A stretch of 64,000 nt of DNA from Marinospirillum sp035271045 (GTDB lineage: Bacteria > Pseudomonadota > Gammaproteobacteria > Pseudomonadales > Halomonadaceae): NCBI RefSeq assembly GCF_035271045.1, contig NZ_DATESC010000002.1, positions 62,001-126,000 of the forward strand, read 5' to 3'. The translations under genes and the position numbers were made by a program. The notes beneath the pieces are model-generated. The model did not search any database. It was not told the origin of the DNA and worked only from the letters and a program-made list of their open reading frames with translations. Shown here piece after piece: positions 61,241 to 64,000 of this stretch. Numbering within the stretch: position 1 is the first letter of the stretch; the number at the start of each line of letters is the position of its first letter.

Positions 61241-62275
61241 ATGGATATTACCGAATTATTAGTCTTTTGCACAAAACAGAAAGCTTCAGACTTACACCTT
61301 TCTGCCAATTTACCGCCCATGATGCGTGTTGATGGCGATATGCGGCGTATCAATATTCCTGCGCTCAATCATCAAACTATTCATGCACTTATTTGCAGCA
61401 TTATGAATGATAAACAGCGGCAAGATTATGCAACGCTTTTAGAGGTTGATTTTTCTTTTGAGGTGCGTGGTTTAGCGCGTTTTAGAGTGAATGCTTTTAA
61501 CCATAATCGTGGTGCTGGTGCGGTATTCCGGTTAATTCCATCGCTGCTACTAAGCCTTGAGGAATTAGGCATGGGTGAGGTATTTCGTACTCTTGCTATG
61601 ACGCAACGGGGTTTAGTCCTCGTCACTGGTTCAACTGGCTCTGGCAAATCAACGACGCTGGCAGCAATGCTAGATTACGTTAACGCGCGTAAAAATGCCC
61701 ACCTACTAACCATTGAAGACCCGATTGAATTTGTGCATGAATCTAAAAAGTGCCTAGTAAATCAGCGAGAAGTTCACCGTGACACCTTGGGTTTTTCTGA
61801 AGCGTTGCGTTCTGCTTTGCGTGAAGACCCCGACATTATTTTAGTCGGTGAGTTGCGCGATTTAGAAACCATTCGCCTTGCACTGACGGCGGCTGAAACA
61901 GGTCATGCGGTGTTTGCAACGCTGCACACCAGCGGCGCGACTAAAACGATTAATCGCATTGTTGATGTTTTTCCAGCACAAGAAAAGTCGATGGTACGCT
62001 CGATGCTATCCGAGTCTTTACAGGGTGTTATTTCACAGGCGCTGTTAAAAAAACAAGGCGGTGGACGCGTTGCTGCTCATGAAATCATGATTGCTACACC
62101 TGCGATTCGTAACTTAATTCGAGACGATAAAATTGCCCAAATGTATTCCGCTATACAAACCGGCGCAACTTACGGTATGCAAACATTGGATCAAGCGCTA
62201 AAGCAATTGCTTAATCAAGGTTTAATCAGCCCTGAAGTGGCGCGTGAACAAGCCAAACAGCCAGAAAACTTTTAG
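61241..62275 (+). CDS. pilT: Type IV pilus retraction ATPase PilT
   Basis: 344 residues. N-terminal PAS-like domain with ASDLHLSANLPPMMRVDGD, Walker A GSTGSGKSTT, Asp box LTIEDPIEFVH, Walker B ILVGELRDLETIRLALTAAETGH, His box VFATLHTSGA, and a retraction-type C-terminus (AHEIMIATPAIRNLIRDDK). It powers pilus retraction for twitching and DNA uptake. GAGG precedes the ATG. The single adjacent pilT suggests pilU lies elsewhere. Confidence 0.95.
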   Translation: MDITELLVFCTKQKASDLHLSANLPPMMRVDGDMRRINIPALNHQTIHALICSIMNDKQRQDYATLLEVDFSFEVRGLARFRVNAFNHNRGAGAVFRLIPSLLLSLEELGMGEVFRTLAMTQRGLVLVTGSTGSGKSTTLAAMLDYVNARKNAHLLTIEDPIEFVHESKKCLVNQREVHRDTLGFSEALRSALREDPDIILVGELRDLETIRLALTAAETGHAVFATLHTSGATKTINRIVDVFPAQEKSMVRSMLSESLQGVISQALLKKQGGGRVAAHEIMIATPAIRNLIRDDKIAQMYSAIQTGATYGMQTLDQALKQLLNQGLISPEVAREQAKQPENF

Positions 62276-62287
62276 TAACACTGGGTG

Positions 62288-62419
62288 AAAAAAAACCGCC
62301 CCGGGGGAGGGGCGGTAAAAGACTCGCTTGATGATGAGGAGAACCTGAAAAAATTAGCGGGAACCTACCGCCTAGCCAAAGCTTGTATTCTGATCAGGTA
62401 AAGGGTTCTCTCGAACCGT
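62288..62419 (-). ncRNA. Candidate Fur-regulated small RNA (RyhB/PrrF-like role)
   Basis: Minus strand, about 130 nt. Begins after a promoter at 62426-62454 and ends in a strong terminator: CCGCCCC/GGGGCGG stem (62295-62316) plus eight T. The 5' part is a GGTTC-GAGA-GAACC hairpin (62404-62417) and a GCGG/CCGC hairpin (62357-62371). The middle-3' part contains CTCCTCATCATC (62330-62341), complementary to a Shine-Dalgarno plus start region. GAGAACC of the first hairpin can pair instead with GGTTCTC next to this seed. No ORF of note. Sequence is unlike RyhB or PrrF; the role is inferred from the Fur box. Confidence 0.65.
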
Positions 62420-62424
62420 TAAAC

Positions 62425-62454
62425 AATGATAATCAATCTCATTTGATTTTGCAA
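62425..62454 (-). promoter_or_regulatory. Promoter with overlapping Fur box upstream of the sRNA
   Basis: -35 TTGCAA (62449-62454) and -10 TATCAT (+62426-62431), spacing exactly 17. TGATAATCAATCTCA at 62427-62441 matches the 7-1-7 Fur core TGATAAT-N-ATTATCA at 12 of 14 positions and covers the -10. It reads away from hemY. Confidence 0.7.
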
Positions 62455-62461
62455 GCCTTAT

Positions 62462-63727
62462 TTAAGAATGATTCTTATTTATTTCTATCGGGTTTTTCAA
62501 GGGTAAAGGTAATGCTGGTAATTGGCGCTGTAAGCCTTGTAAAGCAATTTTTTGGAATAGCTGACTTTGGCGCTCATCACCTAAAGCACTGTACAAACTT
62601 GCCATTTCTACACAAAGCTGGTCTTTTGCCTGTAGCTGATAGCTGGCTTGATAATATTCTAACGCTTTGCGCCACAAACTTTGTTGCTGACAAATTCGTG
62701 CTAAAGCGTGTAACAAAGCAGGGTCGTTGGGGCGTTCTTTTAGCCATTGTTCAGCTTCTAACAAACGGCGCTTGGGTTCAGCTTCAACAGGTAATAAACC
62801 ATACGCTTCAATTAACTTTTCTGACCAAGTGTTTTTTAAGCTGCGTTTTAATAGTTGTTCTGCTAAAACTAACTCACCACGTTTAACCAAAACTTGTAGC
62901 CAAGCTAAAATTAACGGGTCTTCTAGCTTCATGTGGGGCGGTAAATTATCCCACAAGTCTTTGACTGCCGCTAAATGGTTTGATTGATGTAGATCGCGTA
63001 ATAACGCATCAAAACGGTGCAAATAAACCTGCCTTTCTAGCTGGTTTAGCGTTTCTGGTGAGCTAATCTGATAGCGCCTAAAAAGGGGGATTAGCTGAAT
63101 GAGCGGCTTCCAATCTGACAAGGCTAAATAAACGTCCCTTAACTGACGCAGCACCACTGGGTGGCTGGGCGCTTTTTGGTGTAAGCGCAGCAAGGTTGCA
63201 AGCGCTTGTTCATAATGACCTTTATCTAATTGAATGCGAGCTTGTAAAAAGTCAACTGCGACGCTGGCATCGGGTGTGTTTTTTTCTGCCGCTTGTAAAA
63301 ATAGCTCAACGTCTTCGTCGCGGCCTTCGTAATGTGCCGCTTGTGCCGCAGCAAGGTAATTAATCAGTGGCATACTGCTATTTTTAGCGGCACGCGCTAA
63401 TAATTTACGGGCTTTAGACCAGCGCCCTTGCGATAACTCAATCAAGCCTTTTGCTGTCAATTTAATTGCGCGTTGGTTTTTAAAGCGCTGTTGTTTAGCT
63501 TTTAAACTGCGTAAAGGATTGGCTAGCCAACCAATAAGGTTTAATACCCAAGCGGCAATTAACCAACTAGCGATAAGCAGCACTAGTCCTGTCCAAAACG
63601 ACATTTCAATACTGGTTTGCCCATTGGGTAAAACCAATAGTAAATAACCAGTACCTTTTAAAAGTTGTTGCCCGATTAGCACCGCAATCGCTAAAAATAT
63701 GAGCCATAAAAATACACGCTTAATCAT
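62462..63727 (-). CDS. hemY: HemY-like TPR membrane protein (haem biosynthesis associated)
   Basis: 421 residues. Two N-terminal TM helices (about 5-22, 42-65) with the HemY_N pattern (VLIGQQLLKGTGYLLLVLPNGQTSIEMS), then TPR-like helical repeats in the periplasm or cytoplasm (HYEQALATLLRLHQKAPSHP, DPALLHALARICQQQSLWRKALEYYQASYQLQ). Not the protoporphyrinogen oxidase also called HemY. Start overlaps the hemX stop (ATGA). Confidence 0.93.
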   Translation of the reverse strand: MIKRVFLWLIFLAIAVLIGQQLLKGTGYLLLVLPNGQTSIEMSFWTGLVLLIASWLIAAWVLNLIGWLANPLRSLKAKQQRFKNQRAIKLTAKGLIELSQGRWSKARKLLARAAKNSSMPLINYLAAAQAAHYEGRDEDVELFLQAAEKNTPDASVAVDFLQARIQLDKGHYEQALATLLRLHQKAPSHPVVLRQLRDVYLALSDWKPLIQLIPLFRRYQISSPETLNQLERQVYLHRFDALLRDLHQSNHLAAVKDLWDNLPPHMKLEDPLILAWLQVLVKRGELVLAEQLLKRSLKNTWSEKLIEAYGLLPVEAEPKRRLLEAEQWLKERPNDPALLHALARICQQQSLWRKALEYYQASYQLQAKDQLCVEMASLYSALGDERQSQLFQKIALQGLQRQLPALPLPLKNPIEINKNHS

Positions 63728-64000
63728 GGCTGCTCCGTTGACTGTATCGCTTCAGAAGTAAGCGGAAGCTGTAGGCGGTAACGCTGAGCAATAAACGCTT
63801 GTAAGCTATCAAGGCTGGTTTCTGTTGTGGGTAATTTTTGTTGCACGGGTTGTTTGGCAAGCTTGCTGAGCTGTTGAATAAAGTCAGCAACGGCAGGTTG
63901 ATTTGCATCAAAGCCTGATAAACGCTTAGCCGCCGCCGTCAGACTGGCATCATAAAGCGGCTGTTCGCTGGACAAGGCTGCCCAAGAGGCTTGTAATAAC
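63724..64000 (-). CDS. hemX: HemX C-terminal part (cut by window end)
   Basis: The frame stays open through 64000, so the gene continues beyond the window. The visible C-terminal about 91 residues read LLQASWAALSSEQPLYDASLTAAAKRLSGF and SLDSLQAFIAQRYRLQLP, the HemX ending. Upstream in this family lie hemC and hemD; only the 3' end is seen. Overlaps hemY by 4 nt. Confidence 0.85.
   Translation of the reverse strand, partial: LLQASWAALSSEQPLYDASLTAAAKRLSGFDANQPAVADFIQQLSKLAKQPVQQKLPTTETSLDSLQAFIAQRYRLQLPLTSEAIQSTEQP

Overview
The window is a 64 kb piece of a gammaproteobacterial chromosome with moderate-to-low G+C. The taxonomic evidence is the gene content and order: ssrA-smpB divergent from ratA-rnfH, bamE divergent from fur, recN, gmk-rpoZ-spoT-ridA, dapB-carA-carB-greA-yhbY-rlmE-ftsH, fabA-fabB, and xseA, yggT-proC-yggS divergent from pilT, plus hemX-hemY. 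The tmRNA tag (ANDDNYALAA) and a Pseudomonas-like Fur without the CxxC pair agree with this. A Methylophaga-type trimethylamine monooxygenase, a PHA-synthase-like protein and many chemoreceptor and c-di-GMP genes suggest a motile, probably marine or methylamine-exposed bacterium. The genus cannot be fixed from the sequence alone.

Layout. 1-4.6 kb: an interrupted RND outer-membrane factor gene, azlCD, a membrane-anchored glutamate-synthase-like flavoprotein and a PAS-GGDEF cyclase. 4.6-8.4 kb: tmm divergent from phoBR, then an S4 RNA-binding protein. 8.5-28.3 kb: housekeeping genes (ssrA/smpB, ratA, bamE, fur, recN, gmk, rpoZ, spoT, ridA, ribA, hemE, metY, radA) with a PHA-synthase-like gene. 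A chemoreceptor sits in an AT-rich pocket at 23.4-25.9 kb, followed by a paired MBL-fold hydrolase and GAF/HD-GYP gene. 28.4-37.6 kb: the dapB-carAB-greA / yhbY / rlmE-ftsH block, with an attenuator-like hairpin before carA.

37.7-39.8 kb is the most unusual part. It holds a structured RNA candidate on the minus strand, a TrfA-like plasmid-type replication initiator, then two perfect DnaA boxes, AT-rich DNA and an 11-bp tandem repeat, which together look like a plasmid-type replicon core. 39.9-43.2 kb: a degenerate SDR protein, an acyltransferase and fabAB. 43.4-48.8 kb: an Aer-like receptor, a c-di-GMP phosphodiesterase with a dead GGDEF domain, and an Aer-like receptor split over two genes. 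48.8-53.5 kb: a zinc uptake operon (small ORF, znuC-znuB-znuA, DUF1007, NicO-type permease) behind a near-perfect Zur box. 53.5-64 kb: a PerM-type protein, a Na/Pi-type transporter with a PhoU-like tail, an M23 peptidase, xseA, yggT, proC, yggS, pilT, and hemXY.

Between pilT and hemY a minus-strand promoter overlaps a Fur-box-like dyad and is followed about 130 nt later by a strong intrinsic terminator. This is a candidate iron-responsive sRNA with an anti-Shine-Dalgarno seed, in the same window as fur. No tRNA, rRNA, CRISPR array, prophage or complete insertion sequence was seen.
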